The notes under the pieces are model-generated. The model saw nothing but the letters and a program-made list of their open reading frames with translations, had not been told where the DNA came from and made no database searches. Positions 45,358 to 54,246 of a stretch of 64,000 nucleotides of DNA are shown here, piece by piece (the first letter of the stretch is position 1; the number at the start of each line of letters is the position of its first letter). The translations under genes and the position numbers were made by a program. Source of the DNA: Rhodovarius crocodyli (lineage in GTDB: Bacteria > Pseudomonadota > Alphaproteobacteria > Acetobacterales > Acetobacteraceae); the NCBI RefSeq assembly GCF_004005855.1, contig NZ_SACL01000002.1:434001-498000 (forward strand). Direction: 5' to 3'.

Positions 45358-46703
45358 TCCGCCGCCTGCGGCCGCGCTTCCCCTTGGGGTGCGCGCTGCG
45401 GGAAGTGCTGCCGCCCGATCATGGCCACCACCAGCGTGGCCAGGCCGGCCACGCAGGCCACCAGCAGCAGGCCGCCCGTGAAGTCACCGGTCGAGGTCTT
45501 GATCCAACCCATCACATAGGGGCCGGCGAAGCCCGACAGGTTGGCCAGCGAGTTGATGACCGCGATGCCGGCGGCAGCCGCCGCACCGGACAGGAAGCTG
45601 CCCGGCAGCGTCCAGAATACCGGCTGGCTGCCATAGATGCCGAAGGCCGCGATGGCGAAGCACAGGATCTTCAGCACCGGCTCCTGAATGACGGCCGCTG
45701 CGGCGAAGCTGCACGCGCCGACCGCCAGGGCGAACACCAGGTGCCACTTGCGCTCACCGGCCGCATCCGAGCGGCGGCCCCAGACTACCATGCTGATGGC
45801 GCCCACCAGCGAGGGGATGGCGGCCACGAAGCCGGTCTGCAGGTTGGACAGGCCGAATTCGCGGATGATGGAGGGCAGGAAGAAGCCCACCGTGTAGTTC
45901 ATCGCGACCACGCCGAAATAGACGAAGCCGAGCGCCAGGACGAGCGGGTTGGCCAGCGCCGCCAGGGGGCTGTGCGTGGCGACACCGGCGCGCTCGCGCT
46001 CCTCCTGCGCCAGGCGGGCGGCGAGCCAGTCGCGCTCGGCGGGCTCCAGCCACTTCGCCTGCCCGGGCTTGTCGGTCAGGTAGCCCAGCACGATGGCGGC
46101 CAGGATAACGGCGGGAATGGCCTCGATGATGAACATCCACTGCCAGCCGGCCATGCCGTGGAAGCCGTCCAGCCCCAGCAGATAGCCCGACAGCGGCGCG
46201 CCGATGACGCTGGCCAGCGGCAGCGCCGTCATGAAATAGCCCACGACGCGGGCGCGATAGGCGCTGGGGAACCACAGGGTCAGATAGAAGATGACGCCGG
46301 GGAAGAAGCCGGCCTCGGCCGCGCCCAGCAGCAGGCGGATGGTGTAGAACACCGCCTCATAGGACAGGCCGGTGGCGGCGGAAATCTGCGGGATGAAGCC
46401 CATCGCCCCCGACAGCACGCCCCAGGTCACCATGATGCGCGCGATCCACATGCGCGCGCCGAAACGGTGCAGCGCCAGGTTCGACGGCACTTCGAACAGG
46501 AAGTAGGTGACGAAGAAGATGCCGGCACCGAGGCCGTAGACGGCCGCCGAGAAGCCCAGGTCGCGGTTCATGGTCAGGGCGGCGAAGCCCACATTCACGC
46601 GGTCGAGGTAGGAGATGATGTAGCAGAGGATGAGGAAGGGCACGATGCGCAGCATCACCTTCCTCATCGTGGCGCTTTCCTGCGCCTGGACGGTACCGGA
46701 CAT
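45354..46703 (-). CDS. MFS transporter, anion:cation symporter family
   Basis: The 449-residue carrier has twelve predicted helices and ACS-family signatures: IISYLDRVNVGFAALTMNRD, YFLFEVPSNLALHRFGARMW and GFFPGVIFYLTLWFP. Members import organic anions such as hexuronates, galactonate, tartrate or phthalate with protons. As the only complete transporter in the nine-gene operon it is the best candidate for bringing in the substrate, a carboxylate. It follows the FAD oxidase by 37 bases and overlaps the lactonase gene. Confidence 0.92.
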   Translation of the reverse strand: MSGTVQAQESATMRKVMLRIVPFLILCYIISYLDRVNVGFAALTMNRDLGFSAAVYGLGAGIFFVTYFLFEVPSNLALHRFGARMWIARIMVTWGVLSGAMGFIPQISAATGLSYEAVFYTIRLLLGAAEAGFFPGVIFYLTLWFPSAYRARVVGYFMTALPLASVIGAPLSGYLLGLDGFHGMAGWQWMFIIEAIPAVILAAIVLGYLTDKPGQAKWLEPAERDWLAARLAQEERERAGVATHSPLAALANPLVLALGFVYFGVVAMNYTVGFFLPSIIREFGLSNLQTGFVAAIPSLVGAISMVVWGRRSDAAGERKWHLVFALAVGACSFAAAAVIQEPVLKILCFAIAAFGIYGSQPVFWTLPGSFLSGAAAAAGIAVINSLANLSGFAGPYVMGWIKTSTGDFTGGLLLVACVAGLATLVVAMIGRQHFPQRAPQGEARPQAAE

Positions 46704-46740
46704 CAGATTCTTCCGTATTGCTGGGCGGCGCGCGCAGGCT

Positions 46741-48150
46741 TCATGGCAGCAGCACGCCTGGATTGAGCAGGCCCTTGGGGTCGATGGCCTGCTTGACGGC
46801 CCGCATCAGCCGCAACGCGGTGGGCTGCTTGTAGCGGGCGAGATCATGGGTGCGGACGCGGCCGATGCCCTGCTCGGCGCTGATCGAGCCGCCGAGCGCA
46901 TCCACCGCGTCATGCACCAGGTTGGAAAGGTCGGGCTGCATGGCGTGCAGCTGCGCGTCGGTGCCTTGGGCCGGGCGGGCCACGTTGTAGTGCAGGTTGC
47001 CGTCGCCCAGATGGCCGAAGGTGAAGTTGCGGATGCCGGGGAAACGCGCCTGGAGTGCCGCATCCGTACTCTCGACGAAGCCCGGCACGGCGGAGACGGG
47101 CAGCGACACGTCATGCTTCAGGCACTTGCCGTCCTCGGCGAGCGCCAGGGTGATGCTCTCCCGCAGGGTCCACATCGCGCGGGCCTGGGCGATGTTCTGG
47201 GCGAGGGCCACATCCTCGACCTCGCCGGCCTCCATCGCCTCGCCCAGCACGGCTTCGAGGCGGGCTGTGGCGTGTTCCTCGCCCTCGGCGTCGCTGATTT
47301 CCAGCAGCACGTACCAGCTGGCGTCCCAAGGGGGCTGAAAAGGCAGGCGCTGCTGCGGGTAGGTGGCCGTGACCAGTTGCAGGCAGGCGCCGGACATCAG
47401 CTCGAAGCCGGTCAGCGCCGCGTGGAAGCCGCCGCGGCAGCGCGAGAGGAAGGCGCCCGCCTGCTGCACGCCGGGCAGGGCGGCCAGTGCCGTCAGCCGG
47501 GCGGCGGGCTGCGGAAACAGCTTCAGGGTCGCGGCCGTGATGATGCCGAGCGTGCCTTCGCTGCCGATGAACAGGTCGCGCAGGGAATAGCCGCTGTTGT
47601 CCTTGCGCAGGCCGCGCAGCCCGTCCCAGATCTCGCCGTCGGGCAGCACCACTTCCAGGCCCAGGCACAGCTCGCGCGCATTGCCATAGCGCAGCACGGC
47701 GGTGCCGCCGGCATTGCTGGCCAGATTGCCGCCGATCATGCAGCTGCCCTCGGCGCCCAGCGAGAGCGGGAACAGCCGCCCGGCGGCCTCGGCCGCCTGC
47801 TGGATGGATTGCAGGATGCAGCCGGCCTCGACGGTGATGGTGTCGTTCTCGGTGTCGATGGCGCGCACGCGGTTCAGGCGCGCCAGGGACAGCACGATGC
47901 CGTTGCCATCCGCGCCCGGCACGCCGCCGGCCACCTGGCCGGTGTTGCCGCCCTGCGGCACCACGGGGGTGCCGTGTTCGGCACACAGCCGCATCACCGC
48001 CGCGACCTGGGCGGTGTCGGCGGGGCGCACCACCGCCTGGGCCTGGCCGCGCACCAGCTTGCGCCAGTCGGTCAGATAGGGGGCGGCTTCCTCGCCGGTC
48101 AGCACATGGTCGGCGCCGATGGCGGCGCGCAGCGCGTCCAGCAGGCTCAT
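46741..48150 (-). CDS. FAD-linked D-2-hydroxyacid oxidase/dehydrogenase (GlcD/DLD type)
   Basis: The 469-residue flavoprotein shows the PCMH FAD domain (VVPQGGNTGQVAGGVPGADG, GSCMIGGNLASNAGGTAVLR, GSEGTLGIITAATLKLFP) and the C-terminal FAD-oxidase domain (FTFGHLGDGNLHYNV, SISAEQGIGRVRTHDLARYK, DPKGLLNPGVLLP). It should oxidise a D-2-hydroxyacid (lactate, glycolate, 2-hydroxyglutarate-like) to the 2-oxoacid, passing electrons to the respiratory chain. The start overlaps the 2-hydroxyacid dehydrogenase stop (ATGA), so the two enzymes are coupled. Confidence 0.92.
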   Translation of the reverse strand: MSLLDALRAAIGADHVLTGEEAAPYLTDWRKLVRGQAQAVVRPADTAQVAAVMRLCAEHGTPVVPQGGNTGQVAGGVPGADGNGIVLSLARLNRVRAIDTENDTITVEAGCILQSIQQAAEAAGRLFPLSLGAEGSCMIGGNLASNAGGTAVLRYGNARELCLGLEVVLPDGEIWDGLRGLRKDNSGYSLRDLFIGSEGTLGIITAATLKLFPQPAARLTALAALPGVQQAGAFLSRCRGGFHAALTGFELMSGACLQLVTATYPQQRLPFQPPWDASWYVLLEISDAEGEEHATARLEAVLGEAMEAGEVEDVALAQNIAQARAMWTLRESITLALAEDGKCLKHDVSLPVSAVPGFVESTDAALQARFPGIRNFTFGHLGDGNLHYNVARPAQGTDAQLHAMQPDLSNLVHDAVDALGGSISAEQGIGRVRTHDLARYKQPTALRLMRAVKQAIDPKGLLNPGVLLP

Positions 48151-49073
48151 GCCCGCACCGGGGTCAGCAGGCGGCCCTCGCGCCCGAAGGCGATCAGATT
48201 GTCCACGACGAGCTGTTCCATGGCCTCACGCGTCTCACGCGTGGCGCTGCCGACATGTGGGGTCAGCACGACATTGTTGCGGTGGAACAGCTCGGGCGGC
48301 GCACCCGGCTCGCCCTCCAGCACATCCAGCCCCGCGCCGCCCAGGGCGCAGATGTCGAGTGCGGCGATCAGCGCCGCCTGGTCCACCACGGAGCCGCGGC
48401 CGATATTGACCAGGATGCCGCGCGGCCCGAGTGCGGCCAGCACCTCGGCCGAGACCAGGTGATGGGTGGCGGGCCCGCCCTCGCAGGCCACCACCAGAAA
48501 GTCGCTCCAGGCCGCGAGTTCGACCAGGGAGGCCATGTAGGCATAGGGCACATCCGCCTTGGGCCCGCGGCCGTGATAGCGGATGTCCATCGAGAAACCC
48601 TGGCCACGGCGCGCGATGGCGCTCCCGATGCGGCCGAGGCCCAGGATGCCCAGCTTCTTGCCCGAGACCTTGGTGGTGATCGGGAAGCGGCCCAGCTCCT
48701 TCCACTCGCCGGCGCGCACATAGCGGTCGGCGGCGGGAATGCGCCGGGCGGCCGCGATCATCAGCCCCCAGGCGAGATCGGCCACGCAATCGTCCAGCAC
48801 ATCGGGCGTGTTGGCGACCGGGATGCCGCGCGCGGCGGCGCCCGCGACATCCAGCGTGTCATAGCCCACGCCCCAGCTGGAAATCGCCTTCAGATTCGGC
48901 AGCGCCGCCAGCATCGCCGCGTCGCAGCCGCGCCGCACGCTGGTGGCCAGCAGTTCCACCCGGGCGCCGTGCTGCTCCAGCCAGCCCTTCGGCTGTTCCC
49001 ACAGCCGCACGGCGCCGAGCGCGTCCAGCTGCGGGTCGGCGTGGGTGCCGATGGGGGCCAGTTGCAGCAGCAT
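48147..49073 (-). CDS. D-isomer specific 2-hydroxyacid dehydrogenase
   Basis: The 308-residue NAD(P) enzyme has the GLGRIG nucleotide motif (KLGILGLGRIGSAIARRGQG), the catalytic Arg in NIGRGSVVDQAAL, Glu in LDVLEGEPGAPPELF and His in TPHVGSATRETREAM. It resembles glyoxylate/hydroxypyruvate reductases. It probably interconverts a 2-oxoacid formed by the RraA-type aldolase and its D-hydroxyacid, opposite to or ahead of the FAD enzyme encoded next. It starts six bases after the aldolase stop. Confidence 0.92.
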   Translation of the reverse strand: MLLQLAPIGTHADPQLDALGAVRLWEQPKGWLEQHGARVELLATSVRRGCDAAMLAALPNLKAISSWGVGYDTLDVAGAAARGIPVANTPDVLDDCVADLAWGLMIAAARRIPAADRYVRAGEWKELGRFPITTKVSGKKLGILGLGRIGSAIARRGQGFSMDIRYHGRGPKADVPYAYMASLVELAAWSDFLVVACEGGPATHHLVSAEVLAALGPRGILVNIGRGSVVDQAALIAALDICALGGAGLDVLEGEPGAPPELFHRNNVVLTPHVGSATRETREAMEQLVVDNLIAFGREGRLLTPVRA

Positions 49074-49079
49074 CGGCGA

Positions 49080-49739
49080 TCAGCCCTTGGGCGAGAGGTA
49101 GCCGGTGGCGCGGCCCGCCTCGGCGAAGGTCTGGCCCTGGTGCATGCGCTCCTCCACCGCGAGGTCGGCGGCCATCAGCGCCTCGGCCTTGGGCAGGATC
49201 TCCTCGACCTTCGCGCGGGGCACGACCACCACGCCGGTCTCGTCGCCGACCACCAGGTCGTCCTGATGCACGGTGATGCCGCCGATCTCGACAGGGCAGC
49301 CCAGCGGCATCAGCCGCAGGCGGCCCTTGCCGGTGGTGGGCGCCACATGGCGGCTGGCCAGCCACAGGCCGGTCTTGCGGATCTCATCCACGTCGCGGCA
49401 GGCGCCGTCGATCACCACGCCGGCGGCACCCAGCTGCTTCGTGCCGTAGGCCGCGAGGCCGCCCATGGTGGAGATGGGCTGCCCGCCCACATCCACCATC
49501 AGCACGCGGCCGGGGGCGGCGGCGGAGACGATGCGCCCCACCGCGAACTCGGCCTTCTCGAACTCATGCAGCTTGCCCGGCACCTGGCGCGCCGTGGTGG
49601 CGAAGCCGCAGATGCGCCCGGAGCCGGATTGCAGCGTCATGCCCTGCACCACGCCCCAGATGTCGAAATAGTCGAGCGCGTCGGACCAGGTGCTGACGGG
49701 AATGGCGCCGGCGCGGGTCAGGATGTCTTCGTCGGTCAC
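49080..49739 (-). CDS. RraA / 4-hydroxy-4-methyl-2-oxoglutarate aldolase family protein
   Basis: The 219-residue protein begins at a GTG (49737-49739), ten bases after the Bug receptor stop and behind GAGGATC. The RraA/HMG-aldolase fold is seen in TARQVPGKLHEFE, VDVGGQPISTMGGLAAYGTK and VIDGACRDVDEI, where R115 and D116 match the substrate and metal residues of true class II pyruvate aldolases. It should split a 4-hydroxy-2-oxo diacid into pyruvate plus a 2-oxo or aldehyde product, or decarboxylate oxaloacetate. The RNase E inhibitor role of E. coli RraA does not fit the operon. Confidence 0.9.
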   Translation of the reverse strand: MTDEDILTRAGAIPVSTWSDALDYFDIWGVVQGMTLQSGSGRICGFATTARQVPGKLHEFEKAEFAVGRIVSAAAPGRVLMVDVGGQPISTMGGLAAYGTKQLGAAGVVIDGACRDVDEIRKTGLWLASRHVAPTTGKGRLRLMPLGCPVEIGGITVHQDDLVVGDETGVVVVPRAKVEEILPKAEALMAADLAVEERMHQGQTFAEAGRATGYLSPKG

Positions 49740-49749
49740 TGGGCGATCC

Positions 49750-50727
49750 TCAGTTGATGGTGGCGCCGGAGACGCGGACCGCCTCGGCCCAGCGGGCGGT
49801 CTCGGCCGCGATGAACTGGTCGAAGCGGGCGGGCGGGTAGTTCGTGACGTCGCCGCCCATCTCGACCAGGCGGCGGGTGAAGGCGGGGTCGGCCACCAGC
49901 GCGCTGATGTCGCGCGCGATCTTCTCGCGCAGGTCATTGGGCAGGCTGGCGGGGGCGAAGGTGCCGAACCAGGTCGCGGCCTCGAAACCGGCCATCCCCG
50001 CCTCGGCGAAGGTCGGCACGTTCGGGATGGCCTGCATGCGGTTGGGGTGGGCCAGCGCGATGGCCTTCATCTCGCCGCTCTGGATATAGGGCAGCACGGC
50101 CGACAGCGTGCTGAAGGAGGCATCGACCAGCCCGCCCAGCACATCCGTGTTCAGCGGTGCGTCGCCGCGATAGGGTACATGCTCGGACCGCACCTCGGCC
50201 TTCAGCGCGAACAGCGCCTGGGTCAGGTGCTGGGCGGTGCCGTTGCCGGTGGAGCCGAAGGTGATGCCCTGGCGCTGGGCCTTACCCCAGGTGATGAACT
50301 CACGCAGGCTGGTGGCCGGCACGTTCTTGGACACGACCAGCACCAGCGGCACGATGGCCGTCAGGGTGATGGCGGTGAAATCGCGGATCGGGTCGTAGGA
50401 GAGGCTGCGATACAGGCTCTTGCTGATGGTGTGCGCGCTGGTCGTCTCGAACAGCGTGTAGCCGTCGGGCTCGGAGCGGGCGACGACCTCGGCGCCCAGG
50501 GTCGCGCCGGCACCGGCGCGGTTTTCCACCACCACCGGCTGGCCCCAGACGGGCGTCAGCTTCTCCGCGATCATGCGCGCGATCACGTCCGTCGCACCAC
50601 CCGGCGGGTAGGGGACCACGAAGCGCACGGGGCGGGTGGGATAGCGGCCCTGGCCGAAGGCCGGGGCGGAAAGGGAGAGAAGGGGAGCACCGGCCATCAG
50701 GCCCAGCGCGCGGCGGCGCATCAGCAT
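49750..50727 (-). CDS. Bug family tripartite tricarboxylate transporter receptor
   Basis: The 325-residue receptor carries a Tat-like signal (MLMRRRALGLMAGAPLLSLS, AFGQ site). Four close ATGs exist at 50745, 50736, 50727 and 50721; I prefer 50727 because GAGGA lies eight bases before it. Bug blocks are YPTRPVRFVVPYPPGGATDV, VVVENRAGAGATLGAEVVA, GITFGSTGNGTAQHLTQAL and NVPTFAEAGMAGFEAATW. It lies 89 bases after the epimerase gene and 10 before the aldolase. TctA/TctB-like membrane genes are not in the operon. Confidence 0.92.
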   Translation of the reverse strand: MLMRRRALGLMAGAPLLSLSAPAFGQGRYPTRPVRFVVPYPPGGATDVIARMIAEKLTPVWGQPVVVENRAGAGATLGAEVVARSEPDGYTLFETTSAHTISKSLYRSLSYDPIRDFTAITLTAIVPLVLVVSKNVPATSLREFITWGKAQRQGITFGSTGNGTAQHLTQALFALKAEVRSEHVPYRGDAPLNTDVLGGLVDASFSTLSAVLPYIQSGEMKAIALAHPNRMQAIPNVPTFAEAGMAGFEAATWFGTFAPASLPNDLREKIARDISALVADPAFTRRLVEMGGDVTNYPPARFDQFIAAETARWAEAVRVSGATIN

Positions 50728-50816
50728 CTTGGACATCCTCGGCATCGTTGGATCGGCCCGTCATCAGTCCCGGCGGGCGCGGGTGGTGCCGGGCGGCGGA
50801 CCGCCCGGCGTCGTTC

Positions 50817-51845
50817 TCACGCGTTGCGCTTGGCCTCGGCGTCGCGCCAGGCCAGCAGGCGGCCCAGCCCTTCGCGCATGGTCACCTGCGGCTCCCAGCC
50901 GATGGCGTCCTTGGCGGCCTTGTGCACGATCTCGAAGGCACCGCCGGAGGTCAGGCGCACCTTGGTCGGATCGGGCTCCACCAGCTCGGCCTGCAGGTCC
51001 GGGCGGCCGGAGAGTTCCGCCACCAGGTTCACCAGCTGCAGCGTGGTGATGGGCTCGGGGCCCGAGGTGTTGACGGCCACATCGGTGGACGGGGCCTCGA
51101 TCGCCATGCAGCAGGCGCGCGCGAGGTCGCCCACATAGACGAAGTGCTTGGTCTCGCTGCCGTCGCCGATCACCTTCGGGCGCTCACCGCGCTTGATGGC
51201 GTCATGCGTCTCCACGATGTAGAGCGCGTTGGCGGCGCGGTAGTGCTGGCGCTCACCGTAAACGGTGGAGAAGCGCAGCACGACGTAGTCCTGCCCGTGC
51301 TTGCGGAAGGCGTCACGGCACAGCTGCTCGCCCATGATCTTGGACGCGCCGTACAGGATGGCGGCCGGGGGCGCGCCTTCGGAGTGGAAGGGCACGCCTT
51401 CGACCAGGTCACCCTTCACGCCCGGGCCATAGCCGTAGACCGCGTTGGAGGAGGAGAAGACCAGCTTCTTCACCTTGTTGGAGCGGCAGGCCTCCAGCAC
51501 GTTCTGCACGCCGCGCACGTTCACATCGATGCCGCCCCAGGGGTCGCGGTCGAAGTTCAGCGTCATGTAGGCGGCGAGGTGGACGATGGCGTCCACGCCC
51601 TCGGTCGCGGCCAGAAGCTGATGCAGCTTCAGGATGTCGCCCTGGACGACCTTGACCTTCGGGTTGCCTTCCAGATGGGCGATGTTGGGCTGCCCGCCGA
51701 AGGAGAGGTTGTCGAAGATGATGACCTGCTCGGCGCCGCGCGCCAGCATTTCATCCACGGTGGCCGAGCCCACGAGGCTCGCGCCGCCGATCACCATGAG
51801 CTTGCTGCCCTTCACCGGGACAGCGGCGGATGCCTTGTGCGCCAT
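50817..51845 (-). CDS. NAD-dependent epimerase/dehydratase family protein
   Basis: The 342-residue extended SDR has a GGASLVGSATVDEML nucleotide-binding start (glycine-rich with Ala-Ser in place of the usual TGG), VVQGDIL, VHLAAYMT, the catalytic serines in SSSNAVYGYG and the YxxxK motif YGASK. GalE/UDP-sugar 4-epimerases are the nearest family. In a catabolic operon it may act as a sugar or uronate dehydrogenase rather than on nucleotide sugars. It starts one base after the aldehyde dehydrogenase stop. Confidence 0.9.
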   Translation of the reverse strand: MAHKASAAVPVKGSKLMVIGGASLVGSATVDEMLARGAEQVIIFDNLSFGGQPNIAHLEGNPKVKVVQGDILKLHQLLAATEGVDAIVHLAAYMTLNFDRDPWGGIDVNVRGVQNVLEACRSNKVKKLVFSSSNAVYGYGPGVKGDLVEGVPFHSEGAPPAAILYGASKIMGEQLCRDAFRKHGQDYVVLRFSTVYGERQHYRAANALYIVETHDAIKRGERPKVIGDGSETKHFVYVGDLARACCMAIEAPSTDVAVNTSGPEPITTLQLVNLVAELSGRPDLQAELVEPDPTKVRLTSGGAFEIVHKAAKDAIGWEPQVTMREGLGRLLAWRDAEAKRNA

Positions 51846-51846
51846 C

Positions 51847-53292
51847 TCAGCGGGCCACCGACATCGGGTTTTCGTGCAGACCGAAATACATGCTCTTCAC
51901 CTGTGCGTAGAGGCGGAGGCCGTCGATGCCTTTCTCGCGACCGATCCCGCTGTTCTTGAAGCCACCGAAAGGCGTGGTGGTGACGGATTGCTTGTAGGTG
52001 TTGATCCAGACGGAGCCGGCTTCCAGCGCGCGGCCGATGCGCCACGCCTTCTTGAAGCTCTCGGTCCAGATGCCGCAGGCCAGGCCAAAGGCCGTGCCGT
52101 TGCCCTTTTCGATCAGCTCCGCCTCGTCCTTGAAGGGGATGGCGACCAGCACGGGGCCGAAGGCCTCCTCCTGGCAGGTCAGGCTGTCATAGGCCAGGCC
52201 GTCGATGATGGTGGGCAGGTAGTAGGCGCCGCGGTCGTAGTCGCCGCCCGTCGGCACCTCGCCGCCGCACAGGATGCGGCCACCCTCCTGGCGGGCGCGG
52301 TTCACGAAGGCCACCACGCGATCACGGTGATGGAAGCTGGCGAGCGGGCCGACCTCCACGCCGGCGGCATCGGGGGGTAGCACCTTCAGCGTCTTGGCGC
52401 GCGCCACGATCTGGGCGAGTACCTCGTCATAGATGCTCTCCTCGATCATCACGCGGGAGCCCGCGACGCAGGATTGGCCGGCGGAGCCGAAGATGCCCGC
52501 GACCACGGCGGCCACCGCATGCTCGATGTTCGCATCCGCGAAGACCACATGCGGGGACTTGCCGCCGAGCTCGAGGGCGACGGGGATCAGCTTGTCACCG
52601 CAGGTGCGGCCGATGGCGCGGCCCGTGGTGGTGCCGCCCGTGAAGCTGACCATGCGCACGCCGGGGTGGGCGACCAGCGCGGCACCGATATCGGCGCCCT
52701 TGCCCTGCACCACCTGCAGCATGTCGGCAGGCAGCCCGGCCTTCAGCGCGATGCGCGCCAGCTCGGGGCCCAGCAGCGGGCTGTCCTCGCTGGGCTTCAG
52801 CAGCACCGCATTGCCCGCCGCCAGCGCCGGCGCGACCTTGGTCGCGTCGTTCATGATGGGCGAGTTCCAGGGCGTGATCGCCGCCACCACGCCGAAGGGC
52901 TCCAGCACGGTGAAGGAGACATACTCGCCGCGGCTCGGCGTCACGTTGGTCTCGATCGTCTCGCAGACGCCGGCATAGTAGCGGAAGGTGCCGATCGCGC
53001 TCTCGACCATGCCCCGGCATTCGGCCAGCGGCTTGCCGTTGTCCTTCATCTGCAGGGTGGCCAGCGCCTCCTTCTCGGCGGCGATGCCGTCGGCGATGGC
53101 GTTCAGCACCAGCGCGCGGCGGTGCGGCAGCAGCGATTTCCAGCCGGAATTGTGATAGGCGTGCCAGGCGCGCCCGACCATCGCGTCGAGCTCGTCCGTC
53201 GTCGTGACCTGCACCTTGCCCACCACCTCGCCGGTGGCCGGGTTCGTGCTGATCAGATCCTCACCCTGGAGGGCGGGCGGTAGCGCATCCAT
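51847..53292 (-). CDS. Aldehyde dehydrogenase
   Basis: The 481-residue NAD(P)-dependent ALDH is complete: N149-type oxyanion residue in ITPWNSPI (N143), E241 in ELGGKSPHVV and the nucleophile C275 in GSAGQSCVAGSR, with EEAFGPVLVAIPF. It would convert an aldehyde to a carboxylate. It is the first gene of the nine-gene operon, divergent from the GntR gene over a 114-base gap containing an inverted repeat. Aldehyde specificity cannot be read. Confidence 0.93.
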   Translation of the reverse strand: MDALPPALQGEDLISTNPATGEVVGKVQVTTTDELDAMVGRAWHAYHNSGWKSLLPHRRALVLNAIADGIAAEKEALATLQMKDNGKPLAECRGMVESAIGTFRYYAGVCETIETNVTPSRGEYVSFTVLEPFGVVAAITPWNSPIMNDATKVAPALAAGNAVLLKPSEDSPLLGPELARIALKAGLPADMLQVVQGKGADIGAALVAHPGVRMVSFTGGTTTGRAIGRTCGDKLIPVALELGGKSPHVVFADANIEHAVAAVVAGIFGSAGQSCVAGSRVMIEESIYDEVLAQIVARAKTLKVLPPDAAGVEVGPLASFHHRDRVVAFVNRARQEGGRILCGGEVPTGGDYDRGAYYLPTIIDGLAYDSLTCQEEAFGPVLVAIPFKDEAELIEKGNGTAFGLACGIWTESFKKAWRIGRALEAGSVWINTYKQSVTTTPFGGFKNSGIGREKGIDGLRLYAQVKSMYFGLHENPMSVAR

Positions 53293-53374
53293 TGCGGCGT
53301 TCCCTCAAGTCTTGCGGCGAGGGTTTGCGCCCATTGCGACATCTTGCAAAGGAACTCGATGTCGCTAATTTGAA

Positions 53375-53388
53375 CGATAAGATTATCG
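53375..53388. promoter_or_regulatory. Probable GntR operator
   Basis: CGATAA-GA-TTATCG (53375-53388) is a perfect 6-base inverted repeat with a two-base centre, 19 bases before the GntR start codon and 82 bases before the divergent ALDH start. Its position fits control of both directions by the adjacent FCD-type regulator. Confidence 0.5.
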
Positions 53389-53406
53389 ATAGTTTTTGGA
53401 AGAATA

Positions 53407-54072
53407 TTGCCCAAGCCCCCCACCCTGGACGTGGAACTGCCCGAGCAGGTCGCCGCCGTCATCGCCGCCATCGAGACCGACATCATCCGTAGCCGGATCC
53501 TGCCGCGCACGCGGCTGATCGAGGACCACCTGATGGAGGACTACAACGCCAAGCGCCATGTGGTGCGCGCCGCGCTGGCGGAGCTGCAGCGGCTGGGCGT
53601 GGTGGTGAAGCCGCGGCATCGCGGCGCGGAGCTGCCGCGCTTCGAGAAGGCGCAGCTGGATGACCTGTATGCCATGCGCGCCGTGCTGCACCGCGCCGCC
53701 GCCCAGGCGACACCCCTGCCGGTGCCCCGCGCGCGGCTGGCCGAGGTGGTGGCTGCCATGAAGGCCCATGCCGCCGCCGCCCGCAGCGGCGACCTGATCC
53801 GCATCCACCGGGAAAACATGGCCTTCCACCGCGCGCTGTACGGGCTGTGCGACAACCCCTACCTGGCCGAGTCCATCCGCCTGCATGACTGGCTGAGCTT
53901 CCCCGCCCGGGCCTATGGCGCGGCCGACCCGGGCGCGCTGGCCCAGGCCTGCGCGGAGCATGAGGCCATGGTCCAGGCCCTGCGCGACAAGGACCGGGAC
54001 ACGCTGGAGCGCCTGTCGGTCATGCACATGGATCGCGCGCGCCAGCTCTATATCCAGAAGTTCCTGGCCTGA
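53407..54072 (+). CDS. GntR family regulator, FCD subfamily
   Basis: The 221-residue regulator has a GntR winged helix (SRILPRTRLIEDHLMEDYNAKRHVVRAALAELQRLGV) and an FCD effector domain with likely metal ligands (HRENMAFHRALYG, EHEAMVQALRD, MHMDRARQLY). It appears to begin with a TTG at 53407 preceded by GGAAG at five bases; no ATG lies in frame before the domain. It is divergent from the nine-gene operon, which it probably represses until an organic-acid inducer is present. Confidence 0.9.
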   Translation: MPKPPTLDVELPEQVAAVIAAIETDIIRSRILPRTRLIEDHLMEDYNAKRHVVRAALAELQRLGVVVKPRHRGAELPRFEKAQLDDLYAMRAVLHRAAAQATPLPVPRARLAEVVAAMKAHAAAARSGDLIRIHRENMAFHRALYGLCDNPYLAESIRLHDWLSFPARAYGAADPGALAQACAEHEAMVQALRDKDRDTLERLSVMHMDRARQLYIQKFLA

Positions 54073-54246
54073 TCCCGCTCTGTCACGCATCGGACGCTTG
54101 ACCGGCGCGGGTGGGTTTTGGAAGGGTTTGCACTGCAATGACGCACGATTCTGCCCCCCGGAGGATTCTCTCCGCTTGACCCAAGCCCCATGGCCTCGCA
54201 TGTGCAGGGCCGCCGCGCTGTTGCGGCGTAGTGGGTATTGCGGACT

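Noticed and set aside
49080-49739. RNase E inhibitor RraA
   Set aside because: The aldolase R115-D116 pair is present and the gene lies in a catabolic operon.
54073-54246. Regulatory element upstream of miaB (TTGCA-C-TGCAA at 54128-54138)
   Set aside because: A five-base repeat is too short to be convincing and no promoter of good quality could be placed.
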